A stretch of DNA of 64,000 nucleotides from Prostheceraeus crozeri (GCA_907163375.1 CAJQUW010001668.1:62001-126000), one strand, 5' to 3'; counted from the stretch's first letter, positions 45,720 to 57,942 are shown. Translations and numbers: made by a program. The notes: generated by a model from the letters alone, not told the origin.

Positions 45720-46744
45720 CTGAAAGGAGAAAAAACATCGGCATGCACACGCTCAGGGCTGCAGTCTACTGTACTTCTGCGATTATCCAGTGTCTTAATA
45801 AATAAAAGTAAAACCATTTCTACATTCGGAAGTACATCAGGCAAATTCTTCTCTACTGTATCGGTGATCATTTATCTCAGTCATCCTTTTGTCCTGAGTG
45901 TTCAGCAAGAAAGTAAAGAGCAGTTATTTCAGAAATCCTACATTTGACCACACTGTTGGGCAAAATAGTCCGCAATAAGGGTATAAATGGGTCCGTATGC
46001 CGTTTCTCTACTCTTTCTACTTGAAGATTTGCCATTGTTCTTCCACACCATATGTTTTCGATATCAATCCACTGGATGATGACGTAGAATTTAGAGTTGA
46101 TGACTTCTTTGGTCCGTATAACATAGGTACGAAATTTTTCAGACAAATTTTTCTGAATTCCATATTCTTTGTAAATGATTTGTCCAGGTATGACAATAAA
46201 ATAACTAATTATGTAGAGTAATGCAAAGAAAAATTGCTAGAGAGATGCAGATCTGGATAAGGTCTAATTTATATATGTACATTAAATGGCACAAAAAAGG
46301 TCCGAAGCAACAAATGCAGTCTGTATTCTGCATGGATGCGTAATTGATGTACAAAAGAGAAAACGGGCCAGATGAATTTATAAGTAGTGTTGTGAAAATA
46401 TTTCACAGGTGCCAAAATACCTCCTTTGAAAATTGAAATGACAGAGAAAGTCATCTAAGGCTCAATTTATTATGGATAAAGTAAATAATTATCAAATGAT
46501 TATAAAAATTGGAAAAATCTCTACAAAAAGATATGCAGTTATCATTCTCCTTGGTAATTTTAGTTGCAAACATTTTGCAAAGTATTTTATATAAATTGAC
46601 AAATCAACCGAGGGATGGTAAGACGTATTGTTATCTTGGTAAGGTGGTGGACAGGGAAGAATGGGGTAGCACACTGTGGGTAGGTATCTGAAGATATAAC
46701 GTGCACATTTAATTTTTAAATCATATTGTCTTATGAATCACTAT
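45720..46744. other. Intronic DNA, nothing recognised
   Basis: Overlapping short frames on both strands, none with a domain. Confidence 0.45.
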
Positions 46745-46970
46745 ATGGACCCCCTTGGACCTTCAAAATGGAACCCATGGTAATACGGACCCCTGCCAAG
46801 CACGGTCCACATGGTTCCCATATCGTGACACTCCGGCCCTATGGATGCGGACCCATTTGCACCTTTAACACGGACCATTTTGCTTAACAGAGCAGACCAA
46901 GGTTTGAACTTAGGTCTCCATAACGCAGAACAAGCATTCTACCAAGAAGTCACTGCGTCAGCAGTATAAA
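46745..46970 (-). mobile_element. tRNA-derived SINE (minus strand)
   Basis: On the minus strand, a CTTCTTGGTAGAATG A-box-like segment (about 46957-46943) and an AGTTCAAACCTTGG B-box-like segment (about 46912-46899) are spaced as in tRNA. A body rich in GGTCCG-type words (46745-46890) follows. This is a SINE unlike the two other families here. Confidence 0.55.
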
Positions 46971-47424
46971 AAATTTGACATTCAATTTCTTGTTTTTGCT
47001 TATTTCATATTGCATCTTTCTATGTCTGTATTCTCACATGATATTAAGCCGCAGGAGTCCATGATCAAGCTGTATTTATTCTAAAAGTTTTGATTAAATG
47101 CCATGCATAAATGCTGATCTCGTTCAAGAATCTCGAAGCTGTGAGTCAAAAATCTCGTTTTCTCCTGTGAAAACCAGTGACAATTTTTTTGAAAATGAAG
47201 ATTCTCGTACTTACAAGATAAATTTAAAATATAATTGAGACAAGCATTGGCTACAAATCAATATATCTATTGCCATTATTGATTTTGGCACAATTACAGC
47301 ATTATGCCCTATCAAATATCATTACATACATAATGAAATACATTGTGATATATACTACAATGCTAATTTTAGAGCTGAACAAAAAATGTGGTTCGCACAT
47401 CATAAAGCACATGTGAAATGCATA

Positions 47425-47766
47425 CAGGGATCGCAATTCACCCAAGAAAAAAAGGCGGAAAATCGGGAAAAATCGGGGTTTGAATGCATAAATTTGAAAT
47501 ATTATTTACATTAGTCCGTGGCACAGTGGTTGCGTACTTGGACTAGCGATGTCATGGTCCAGAGGTCGAACCCGGAAAGTGTCATTGGAAGTCGGCAGGA
47601 AGGGCATCCGGACTACAAAAGCAAAACACCAACCCAAACAAAGTTCTGCTTAAGCAAGGCCGTCAACACCGTCCAAGGCCCGTAAAAGGGGGTAAAAATT
47701 AGTGAAAAATTACATTAGACCTATTTTGTAAAACAAAACGGAAAAGACGGAAAATTGCGATCCCTG
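47425..47766. mobile_element. hAT-like MITE interrupted by a SINE
   Basis: CAGGGATCGCAATT at 47425-47438 and AATTGCGATCCCTG at 47753-47766 are perfect 14-base inverted repeats of hAT type. Removing the SINE and one of its target copies leaves an element of about 138 bases. The 8-base flanks do not match convincingly. Confidence 0.8.
47515..47709 (+). mobile_element. tRNA-SINE family 2, inserted in the MITE
   Basis: A tRNA-like head has CCGTGGCACAGTGGTTGCG (A box) and GAGGTCGAACCCGG (B box), followed by GTGTCATTGGAAGTCGGCAGG. An exact 9-base target duplication TTACATTAG flanks it (47506-47514 and 47710-47718). The copy at 51236 shares the head and GTGTCATTGGAAGTCG. The head lacks a good acceptor stem, so it is not a tRNA gene. 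Confidence 0.88.
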
Positions 47767-47774
47767 AATAATGT

Positions 47775-49975
47775 GCATTTAGCAGCTTTTGTAGTCATAT
47801 ATCATGCGATTCCCATGTCAGTAGATGCTGTTATATATACTCGTGAATTTAAGACACTGGATAATCGTTTGTAATTATGAAAGTCATAAAGAACTCCAAT
47901 TACCGAGCAAAGTAGCACACAAACAAACGTAAAATGATTTACTAATAAACAACAAAATCATTGTAAAGTTCTACGAAATAGAACAGACGAAATGCTTAAC
48001 AGAACGGTGCCGACAAACGAACAGATAAATAGTTATTTCTTTGTGTTTTGTATATTATAAAGACAAGGATGTAATATGCTTGAGATTCACTAATCAATTA
48101 AGCAATGGAATTGATACATTTACTAGTTATATTGCTCAAATGTAATAAACAGGTTAAGTTGCACATTTGAATTACTGAAATTAAGTAATAAACCAATCAA
48201 TGAAATGCACAAAATTATGTATTGCACTAAATCGAAATAGCATACAAAAGCTATTGGTGAACGAGTGGTAGAGTTTGACATTCCGTATTTTACATTTAAC
48301 GTGTAGGAGAACAGTTTCTTTATCATAATATGCTATTCAAAAGTGTTCAGATTTTGATAAATTTTGATATATGAAGAAAATTATCAATTCAATAACCGAA
48401 CTCTCTGTATGACTTGATAACCGTTCTTGGAATATTTAACAGCCAAAAACATTATACATTCAAGGTGTACATTCATGCAAGATATACATAGTTGATTAGT
48501 GACTGGAATATATGAAATATAATGTCGCGTACTGGATTACATGCTTTAAAGCTTAGAATGCACAGAAAGACACAAGGTAGCTCTATTGAGTGATATGAAA
48601 GGTCCCTTTTGCCATGAAATCAGGTCATAAGAAATGAAGCACACTGGCTTTTGTACATTAAGAGCATTTCACTGCTGAAAAAGCGAAAATAGTCACTGTT
48701 TTAGATGATTGCTGTTTTCACTTGAATATTGACACTTTTCCGGCAGAAAGAACGAGCTTCTGCACGGAACGAGGCCGAAAATAAAGCATTCACAGAATGG
48801 TGTATAAAATATGGCTACTACGAATCAGTGCGTCAGCCGATTTCTACCCGGTTTCTCTTCTTGTCAGACAGTATCAAAGAAAAACGCATGTACATCCAAA
48901 AGGAAGCATATTGAAGCTCTCGGTAGATATGGGATTCTCTGTTATTTCTGATTAGGAGGAAAAGTGCTGAGTCTAGAACCATAAACCTTGACATGGGATA
49001 TTTTCCAGGCAATCTACAGTGAATTACACTTCAACGCGCCACAAATTGTAATTTAGTTTCTAGAGTGGGTTCATCTTGTAGAGAAAAATCCTTGATCAGC
49101 ATCTCAAAAATCTAGGAAAATCTAGTAAGTGGAACACTCTGAACTTTCCTCTTGAACTCGCGAGTCATTTCAAAATATGAAGACATGTTCACTCCAATGA
49201 AATCTCAGATGCAGGTCGCAACATCCAATCAAAATGAAGCATCGCAGGTTTGTCTCATTTACTGTATTTATCTTCCACATGACTCTCACGAATATCAGCT
49301 ACGTATTCCGTATTATGTCCTTCCAAACGGCTGGATTTCTGCTACTAGTTCAAGAACACTTGTTACTACAAAGCTGATAATAAAAAACGGACCACCTAAA
49401 TTTCGATGAATTTCAATCCATTCCAATCGTATCGCACAACAACATACCATACATCATTCAAGAGCTTGCATTCTAAGCTTTAAAATGAGTTATGATAGAC
49501 TTGCATCCGCTGGTGTATTTGCTGAGCAGTGCTCAAAATATGAAAATCGTTCAATTTACAAATCGCAATTTTTCAATAAGAAAACATGTGAGTTTGATAA
49601 TGAATCAGGCACAGGAAGAGCGAGTATTTTCTGGGATGTATTTTGATATACTGGTCATCAAAATCTGTAAACTAATGAAAAATTAGTGATATCGTAAAGT
49701 TATCGCAAAATCAAGACTCTTTTGACTAAAAATGTTATGTTCTCACTTTTTCATCAAAAATGTTTATGTTTGGTATCTTCAGAATCCTTGCGATGAAATG
49801 AATGCGAATATGTTAGTTTTATTCAAATAAGTTCAACAGTTCTCTTTCAAACTTCTTCAATACTTTTTCTTATTTCCACAAAAGTGCACAAACAATCAAG
49901 GTAAACAATCTGCAGTCCCTGTGAGAGAACAGAGACACACTTTCGCTAATTGCTTTGTCTTGAACCTTGGCTCAC
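47775..49975. other. Intronic DNA; one unassigned plus frame
   Basis: A 61-residue frame at 48729-48914 follows a pyrimidine-rich ..CTTTTCCGGCAG acceptor-like site and has a charged, protein-like composition (RASARNEAENKAFTEWC), but no donor or known domain. Not enough for a gene call. Confidence 0.35.
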
Positions 49976-50143
49976 CTTGCATTTAAATTTATCAAATCTA
50001 AATGCTTTAACATGTAATGCGTAGCGCCTGCGTGAAGCGCCTCAACCGCGGATGCGGCATTGAGTGATTGCAGAATGCAATCCGCCCTCCACGTGCCTGC
50101 GTTATAGCAGTGCCGTCCTGCCTAATTCATGCTCTCAACATAT

Positions 50144-50270
50144 GGTCCGGTGGCCTTGTGGTTAGAGGGTTTGCTTGCACGTCATCTAACTCCAGCAACT
50201 GATGAGGTCCAACAGGCCGAAACATGTCTCGTGGTGGCTACATCTGTTGGGATTTGATAAATATCAAATA
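50144..50270 (+). mobile_element. tRNA-SINE with hammerhead-like core, copy 2
   Basis: The head CCGGTGGCCTTGTGGTTAGAGG resembles an A box; the B-box region seems deleted relative to the copy at 9795. It is joined to CCAGCAACTGATGAGGTCC, a short loop, then GGCCGAAACATGTCTCG, GGCTACATCTGTTGGG. CTGATGA (50199-50205) and GAAA (50219-50222) flank a 4-bp stem GGUC/GGCC. Stem III could pair ACAUGU with ACAUCU with one mismatch; stem I CCAGCA with UGUUGG. This is a SINE carrying a hammerhead-type module. Confidence 0.7.
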
Positions 50271-51235
50271 ATTATGGAAATCACGAAACTATGCTCGAAA
50301 TATGTTAGTTGTCATTAGATGTTATCAGATTTTCGTGGGAAGAATAAAGGATTAGCTAGATTCCATATTTGATGCAGAATAACAGCGTAGGTGCTGTATT
50401 TCTAATTTACAAGGTAATCTTTCGATTCGCAAGGGAAATTTTCGGGATTTTGATAGAAGGACGACGTCTTAGATAAAAGATAACAGATTGCTTTGATACT
50501 CCGTTTTCTGCTTTTGGAATAATTCTTAATTTGAGGAAATAAAATCAATGCTGCTATATGAAATGTTTCCAATGCAGAAGACATGAATTGACGATTTACT
50601 TATCTACAAACTTGAAAACAATAAGACTCCAACTTCTCTGAGTCTCGTATTATCGAAGAAGCCGTGGAGTCGATTACATATGAATAGATTTTGATAAGAG
50701 ATATGCAATATTCAGGAAGACAGAATTCGCAATCTTCCTTATTACCATACGTGTTTCTATCTCTACTTTATCATGCTTAAGAAAATGCAGTTTTTTTGCT
50801 TCCGATATTGTAGCTGCATAAAAATGCGGATACTTTTGTGTGATACATTTGATAAATGAACTGCGCTCAAAATAAATTAAATTTATCTGCAAACAAATGC
50901 ATGCCGAAAACTATGCATACTCGTACATGCATTGTATAGATCCATATGCAAGCATACAGGATTTTAAGGAAGTTTTAACTATCGCAATTTACTATAGCAA
51001 TCAATGTGCGAAAAACCGATTTGATGAATTATTTGACACAGAACGCATTTACGTAACGGACGCTCATTTTACATAAAACTTCAAAACTTTCTTGAGTAGC
51101 TTAAGGTATTCTTTCCACATTGAAATGTCTGACTAATTTTAGTTTATTCTTCTTTTCTTTAGCATTATAAGGTGCGTTGTAATCAAGTATGGTAAGGCTG
51201 AGAAGGATTTCTTTCTTGTTGTAACTGCTGACGTC

Positions 51236-51478
51236 TGGAGGTCTCCGTGGCATAGTGGTTAAGTGCCTGGCCTAGCGATCTTTCGGTCCAGAGGTCGAGC
51301 CCCGAGAGTGTCATTGGAAGTCGTCAGGAAGGAAAGAGCACAAAGACTAAAGGAAAGAGCAAAAAGGACTAAAAGATCACAACGCTCCAAATTAAGGTCT
51401 GACTATGTCAGCACCGTTTAGCCCCCAGTAGGAGGGAATAGTGACGTCAAACATTCATTCATTCATTCATCATCATGC
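51236..51478 (+). mobile_element. tRNA-SINE family 2, full-length copy
   Basis: The head TCCGTGGCATAGTGGTTAAG (A box) and GGTCCAGAGGTCGAGCC (B box) are followed by a body. The element ends in CCCCCAGTAGGAGGGAATAG, GTGACGTCAAA and a (CATT)n tail. An exact 13-base duplication AACTGCTGACGTC flanks it (51223-51235, 51479-51491). A tandem-repeat tail and long target duplications indicate LINE-driven insertion. The 3' end resembles that of the LINE tail at 53350-53400 (GGGGACGTTAAA). Confidence 0.9.
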
Positions 51479-51491
51479 AACTGCTGACGTC

Positions 51492-52899
51492 GACACATGC
51501 AAGCATAATTTACGTAATATTTGGCTTGACAATTCAGATAATTTCACAGAAAGTTTGTTCTCACTATTGATTCGATGAAACGGTTATAAATACATTTGCA
51601 ATGTGCACAAGTCATCACGTTCCTTATCTCCCTTGAACGAAGGCTATCTAAGTGATGGGTCGACAAACTAAGTAAGGGAAGCACATGTTGTGCTCAAAAT
51701 TGAGAAGTTCTTGTCCGATGCGCCTCATTCAAGCTATCTCCAAAAGATTATTGGAGCTCCTCTAAGCAGAGCAGTGGATTCAACGCTGAAATGAATGTGC
51801 CTGTAAAGACTGTATTGAAAACTGTATGCGAAGCATAAAGAGTATTATAAAAACTTAATAATTTTAATGCATTTTACATCGTTCTACAGACGCTGCTGTA
51901 GAATTCCTAGTTGGCATAAAAAAAGAGAAGCAGTACTTGACAAATTAAATTAGAAATCGCTGGCAGAACAAAGATGGAATGAAAGCGTTCATTACGCTGA
52001 CTTAAAGAGACAAAACTGCGATAGAATATTAATTAAAACAAGTGAAATATAAGTAATATATCAACTCTCTTCGAGAAATTTGAACTCTGGGATAATCTGT
52101 AAACACAAATGGGCAAGTGGACAATATCAGCCTTCGTTACGCTAGACGTGAATTCATGAAGTGAAACCTGAACTTTTCCATGTTATATAAAAAGTGCTTT
52201 CTTCAAAATTCATGTTTCTAGTTTCAGTAAATATCACTTGGAAGTTGAACTCTCAGTCAATTCGCAGAGTTTTGTAAATGAAAATTTAAAGTGTCAAAAT
52301 TCGATCTTGTCCATGAGCGTCCGTTTTGAACTATATTCCGACTATGAAGTAGTATTTCAATTGTTATATGATAGCTGCAACTGATATGAATAAACATGTG
52401 TGTGAAAAACAGGCGATCTACGCTGCCGCAAGGTCCTAAGCAGCTCAAAAAGGTGAGCGAACAAAGGCTTTTTTAAACTTGAGTTCCTCCAGACGTTACA
52501 CCGCAGACATGTGTTCATTAGGAAAATGAGAATCAGAGAATTTCGATTCAAATCGGATCTCGATTCAGTCAGATAGGATCGTGATTCGCAAATCAACTCG
52601 AATCTCGAATCGAAATCTTAGAATTTCTTCGCGCATTAAAATGTCCTTTTTTATCACCTGCAGCTAGTCATTAAATGAATAGTACATGAAATTCATCATC
52701 TTCTAAGATGGTGGTTTAAAACATACTTTGCGCTAAACAAACACATTTTTCGTGAGACCTTGGCGATCATAAAAATTCTTGCAGTCAAATTATAGCTTCT
52801 ATGATTACTCTGGGCTAAGCATGGTCTATTTCCCAGCTAGTTTTATAATGCATTTCTTCTGCGGACACCAGTAATACGGATTTACATTTTCGTGAGCAG
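51492..52899. other. Intronic DNA, nothing recognised
   Basis: Short minus frames at 52257-52596 without known domains. Confidence 0.45.
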
Positions 52900-52904
52900 T
52901 AAGA

Positions 52905-53402
52905 CTCCATCCCATTCTTACGAACAGCAGTATCTCCTTCCAAAGTCGAGGCCATGTTTTCAACATGTTTGCGAAGTGCAATGATTTATGCCAGTGAAAC
53001 GTGGCCAATCACAATGAAGAACCTCAATTGTTTGAGCCGCAGCTACAACGCTGTGACCAGGTGGATTTGTTCTAAACGGTCCGTTGATCGGTTTCCTACT
53101 GATGATCTCAGGAGACAGTTTGGCATCCATCCATGGGAAGTTGTCATTGGATGGGGAAGACTGGTATGGTCAGGTCTCCTGGCCAAAGAAAGTGATGAAT
53201 CTTGAGGTAGAAGGACGCAAGCCAAGGAGACGACGAATAAAAGGTGCGACAACGTGCGAGCCGACTTCAAGACGTTAGACCTTGGGCGTATTGACGTTCA
53301 AGATCTGAAAGCGTGGAGAGCCGCCATCAGACCGGACCGACGTTTGCCGACGTCCCGAAACACGGGGAAAGGGGACGTTAAATCGTGGAGTGAGTGAGTA
53401 AG
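52905..53402 (+). mobile_element. LINE 3' fragment (RT C-terminal tail and 3' end)
   Basis: The frame at 52954-53205 gives IYASETWPITMKNLNCLSRS, WICSKRS, DDLRRQFGI, then IGWGRLVWSGLLAKES. A second frame continues with LEVEGRKPRRRRIKGATTCE. This is the ..GSETW......L......RW.GH......EG.R.RGRP....D.. tail of a non-LTR reverse transcriptase. It ends with GGGAAAGGGGACGTTAAATC and a (GTGA)n tail. At least one frameshift. The 5' portion is truncated. Confidence 0.82.
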
Positions 53403-54218
53403 ACGCCTGGCACGAGTACCATTAGTCTCAATGCCATGTGATTTGCCTGATTTATTCACTTCCACATTTTTGCAAGAAAATGAATTCTCAGGTTCGGGGC
53501 CGATCCGGTCCCGTTTCCGATAGAAACATCAGGTCAAAGCCCGGTCTGCGCACATGCAAGGCCGCACATACAAGTCTGACAGTGCTAGGTTTGGACCACC
53601 CATCACCAACTTATGTCTAATCGAAACCTGAAATTCGACGCAGCTTTTCATCGCATGCATCTTTCCTATCGACAGCTCTCTGCAACTAAAGTTTGTCTTC
53701 CAATATGTCTGTGGCAAATTCCTCACAGACAATTCCTCGTTCTAACATCACGTTATCTGTAAAAATTGTTTGACTTTATCAAACTGCAACAATATATTCT
53801 GCATCGATAATCGCCGACGCTGAACAATCTAGATAGACAGGCGACGCCCTTGAATAGGGAAAGTGGTGCCGACTGCATCTGCTACCTTTGGACAAGAATT
53901 TCCCAAGTGACGGCTGAGAGCTCATTGAATATCAGGGAACAGAGAACCGGGATAGAACTTTGCTTCAATACTTGAAAACGCTTATCAACACAGCAGAAAC
54001 AATGATCAGTTGCGCCTAAAACAGTTGCCGCTTTTGGTATAGGAATTGATCTACATCATAGAGTGTTGTTGGTAAAATAAACTCTACTCGAACTCTTCTG
54101 AAGTGATTCCTCAATGACGCCCAGTACAGTTTTAAACACTGCATTATCAGAGATCAACGATTGAAGGTTTGAAGAGATTCGAAACTGTTATGGAATGAAA
54201 CTTTCACAGCAAGTGAAA

Positions 54219-54220
<2 letters not shown>
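53403..54220. other. Intronic DNA, nothing recognised
   Basis: Short less AT-rich stretches near 53490-53560 and 53810-53880 without identity. Confidence 0.4.

Positions 54221-54249
<29 letters not shown>
54221..54249. repeat. (GT)n microsatellite
   Basis: A pure GT run of 14 units. Confidence 0.95.
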
Positions 54250-54252
<3 letters not shown>

Positions 54253-54499
54253 AGAGAGGCAAATATTTCATTATTGATCCAAAATATCGGATATCTTGCA
54301 TTTATCTCGGAATGCATCAGAAAAATTAACGTAAATTGATGAACGATCATTTGAGAAATGTTTAAATTGTGTTACTCATCACTAGGAATGCTCTTCTCAT
54401 TGCTAAAATGCCGTTGACAATGTGGTTTGAAATAAGTTGATAATTTGGTTTGAAAACAGCTACCTGCCTTGAACGAAGCGACGGGTCACTCAATGAAAA

Positions 54500-55165
54500 C
54501 ATTAATAAATTGTTTTATTTCAAATAAATAAACAAAAAACAGATCTAATCTGATTAAGCTGTCACCATCAGAAGCCTGTTCGCACGCCTCTTGAAAGTAT
54601 CAAAATTGTTTTGGTCAGTGAAATTGGTCTGAGGAAGCTGATTCCAAAGCTGTGCCGTGCGAACAAAATAGCTTTTCTAGCGACTCACAGTGCGTGCGCG
54701 TTCTAAGCTCATGTGATAGCATGTGAGTGCATTAGCTCTAAGTGTGCCTCTGGAGAAGATCTTAGGTTTGGGTCCGCACTCATTTTCTGCAGAGCTGCTT
54801 CTACCGAAATAGTATCTGTAGAAGAGACTGAGTGAAGCAACATCCGGCATGATGGAGAGTGGCTGCAACTCGTTAGAAAATATTCACCCATAAGATTCTT
54901 GATACGTTTCTCAATCCGTTCAAGGAGGACACACAGATGACAACAATACTCCACCAGAGGACGAATAGTGGACTTGTAAAGACAGCAGACAGTCTGTGGT
55001 GGAAGATAGCTGCTGGCACGATAGAGACTAGCAATGCGTTGAGATGCCTATTTGAAAATGGACTGGATGTGCGGTTTCCGAGACAAGTCTTTGGTTTGAA
55101 ATAAACACATGTCTTTGTGATGGTTTTCATATGAGTGGCGCCATGCTTTACGAGAAATGGCAAAA
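54500..55165 (-). mobile_element. LINE 3' fragment, second lineage
   Basis: Minus frames in order: RHLNALLV/ASQRIASLYRASSYLPPQT near 55050, IRPLVEYCCHLC near 54960, LERIEKRIKNLMG near 54910, LSIMPDVASLSLFYRYYFG near 54850, NALTCYHMSLERARTVSR near 54700, and LWNQLPQTNFTDQNNFDTFKRRANR near 54620-54560. This is the C-terminal tail of a non-LTR reverse transcriptase ending with the R...LWN.LP....F...L motif, then AATAAATAAAC-type 3' sequence near 54520. Frameshifts and a stop are present. Confidence 0.82.
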
Positions 55166-56731
55166 TATGATGGCGGTGAGAATTCTACAAGACATTTTGC
55201 TGGATTCTCCGAGATTCTGATTGTGCAATTTGCTTATCAGAATGCGCTTTGGTCAACATCGTTTCGTTTGGCACTTCTCCAGGAAGTTTCTTTATATGGC
55301 CTGCTTGTCAGCTCCGCATACAGACAGATACTTATACGCCAATATGCTGTTTCTATATAATATCTACTTCTGAATATCATACATAAATCGTACATGACAT
55401 CATTATCTTGATTCTTATCATCGACATGCCTCAAGTCTATGGTAACCTACATATATGCTGAATTCAAGCTGCTGATGCCATTGGTAAAAATGTCAAAATT
55501 TTGGAATCACGTGCCCACTATCCTTGTAAAGTTAGCAGTGATGAAAGGGAAACATGAACATTGATTAATAAATGATAACAAATGTACAGTAAATAAATTA
55601 TTATAAACAATGGTAATGACTGATGAATAGCATAAATGAATAAAATAACAGTAGATGAAAGGAAAATTGTAAATAAGCTAAAGAAGAGTTGAGATCTTTT
55701 GAGTTCATTTCCCTATCAGGGAGAGAGTTCCCAATTTGTTACCTACGTCATCAGCAAATTTTGAAAATGTCACGAATGAAAAAAAATTAACGAAGAATAC
55801 TTTGGTTTTTGTTCTTGTTTTTTATACAGGTAAGGAAGCCTTATAACTAATTATTGACGGAATTCCAGAGATAAACGCAGTGCGTGTATTTTCTTCATGG
55901 AAACTGGAGCGAGAGTTTCCATTATAAAACGTAATGTCAACACGAAGCCATGTAATGAAGCAGATTCATCTCACTCAGCATCACGTAAGTTTTCCCTTTA
56001 CTAAAAATGCTGTTTCCAAATTTTGCAGGCATCAATAATACAAAACATGATGGAAAATGAGACAAAAGTAAGAAAAATATGAATGTTTCATATTTCAAAA
56101 GATGAAATCTCATCAACTGTATGTGCCCGCCTATCCTTGCTGATTTTGAATGTCTATTAGCGTTTGTGCTAGTAGAGTAGCTGTAACCTTCCTTATAAGA
56201 AAACTCGACTCATGTATATTCTAGTTCGTCTCAAAATATGATGCAATCGTAAAATTAAGCAGGCTCTAGAAGAGGGCAGTCCCTTTCTGATTCTGCTTTT
56301 AATCTAATTATTATTGAAATCTGAAAGTCTTCCCGTAGTCAGTTGATTATTGATCTTCGATGAGCCTTGCTGTGCAAATTTAGTATTGTAATAATAGAAT
56401 CCAAGCATTTACTTTGCTAACTGACGACGCGCTCTGTGCAAATCAAGGAACTTCGGATGTTGTTATAATTGCACTAGGCACGTATTACAAATTTATATTT
56501 AATCTGCTATATACCATCGTCAATTAAGAGCATTTTTCGTGGTGTGCCTTATTGATGCATCAGTGCAAACCTCATCATTTCTACGTGAAATGTGAACGAA
56601 ACACTCGCTCTATCTTTTCTCCTTTGATATCGAAAGAAACAACGTGCACTGCTGCTATCTACACTCATCTTAACGAAATCAGGCATGAATTGCATTAATC
56701 TCGGTGAGTACTAATACGACAACCATCTTAC
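55166..56731. other. Intronic DNA, nothing recognised
   Basis: Lies between the LINE fragment and the first ankyrin exon of the window; nothing seen. Confidence 0.45.
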
Positions 56732-56830
56732 CTTGTCTTGAAGAGACACAGTACCACCTGCGGAACACAAGAACTCAACAACTTCCACTAAACCAAGTTT
56801 TGTCGCGATATGTACTGGAGATTCACCAAG
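56732..56830 (-). CDS. DAPK1: DAPK-like gene, ankyrin-repeat exon (first in window)
   Basis: A 99-base phase-0 exon: LGESPVHIATKLGLVEVVEF, then LCSAGGTVSLQDK. The acceptor is TTTCCAACAG and the donor GTAAGA. It corresponds to the DAPK1 repeat GEMALHVAARYGHADVAQLLCSFG....QDK, sharing GE, H.A, LCS.G and QDK. The exon 5' of it should encode the preceding repeat and is not seen before base 64000, so that intron exceeds 7 kb. Confidence 0.88.
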
Positions 56831-57009
56831 CTGTTGGAAAGAAAGCACAGAATAATTAAAATATAAATAATGGATGGATAAATTCAACTGCACAATCATA
56901 AAGCAACAAATGCTATTCGCTAAATGAGAATTCCATTCTTGATCCCCAAGATCTTCCATAGTAGGAGTCAGGATTGGATTAGCTTTCATCGGGGAGGAGT
57001 TGGTTGTAA

Positions 57010-57430
57010 TCACAGAGATTAATTACCTTGTCTGCGTGTTTGGTCTAGATATGACTTTCGCCAATACTGATGTTCACGACCAGAACTAGTCTCGAGGAGC
57101 AAGAAGATCAGTTTCTATTTAACGTAATGCAAATTCAAGTCTGAATTCTGACGAACTAAAACATTGGCACCACAGTAAACGTACACAGACAATAAATTTA
57201 AATCGTGAAGAGCCGATCGGTGTAAATAATATCTCTATTTGACGAATTTTTCATAAAGAAAAATTGAGTCAAAAATATGCGCAAGATATGCACTTTTTTA
57301 CCCACCTGCCTGTAATCTGACCGTTATGTCCGTGGGTTCTCTGGTAAGAGCTACTTCTTCCATGCGTGCGCTTGGCCAATCATACGCGCCAAAGAGAAGC
57401 GAATATCTTTGTCAATCTCTATCGCTTGCT
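57010..57430 (+). repeat. Dispersed repeat family Z, copy 2
   Basis: Starts near TTACCTTGTCTGCGTGTTTGG and runs past CGCTTGGCCAATCA. It aligns with copy 3 at 58715-59105 and, inverted, with 7395-7680. No long frame or terminal repeats. Confidence 0.75.
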
Positions 57431-57675
57431 GTTGCTACCATTGCTTGCAATTACTTGGATTGGATTATGTCCGCTCTAGACTAAACCACACGCAAATAGA
57501 TCTATCTCTCTGGTTATAATGTACGAAATGTACGGGAACTTTCACTGATGTGGATCAAGAGCAAATTTTCCATCACACATCTGGTGTCTTAGTGCTCGTT
57601 TTATTATTTCTTCCATTCATGTCATCAAAGAATATAATTCACAGTCAGCATGTTAAGTGAATTTTGAGCATCACT

Positions 57676-57728
57676 CGGACAACTGATAATCCGTGATATT
57701 TTGATAAAATAGCTGCTATTCAGGTGTG
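57676..57728 (+). ncRNA. Hammerhead-like, damaged core (unit a)
   Basis: CTGATAA (57683-57689) replaces CUGAUGA, and the second core half reads TAAAA in place of GAAA, with AGCTGCTATTCAGG following. Probably inactive. Confidence 0.5.
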
Positions 57729-57942
57729 CTCCAACTGAGGATGAACCGATTCAATTATTCGATCTGCATTGTGCTCTCAAACGCACCATCTAGTTATTAT
57801 CGCCACATTTAACTTAACAGAATGTAGGTAGTGTGTTGAAGTAGTATTTGACAGTTACCCGAGGAAGTTCTCTTCATATGCTGAAGTGATATTTCAAATT
57901 TTCTGTAGTTGTGGATGCACATTATTAAGGTATGTGAACTAG

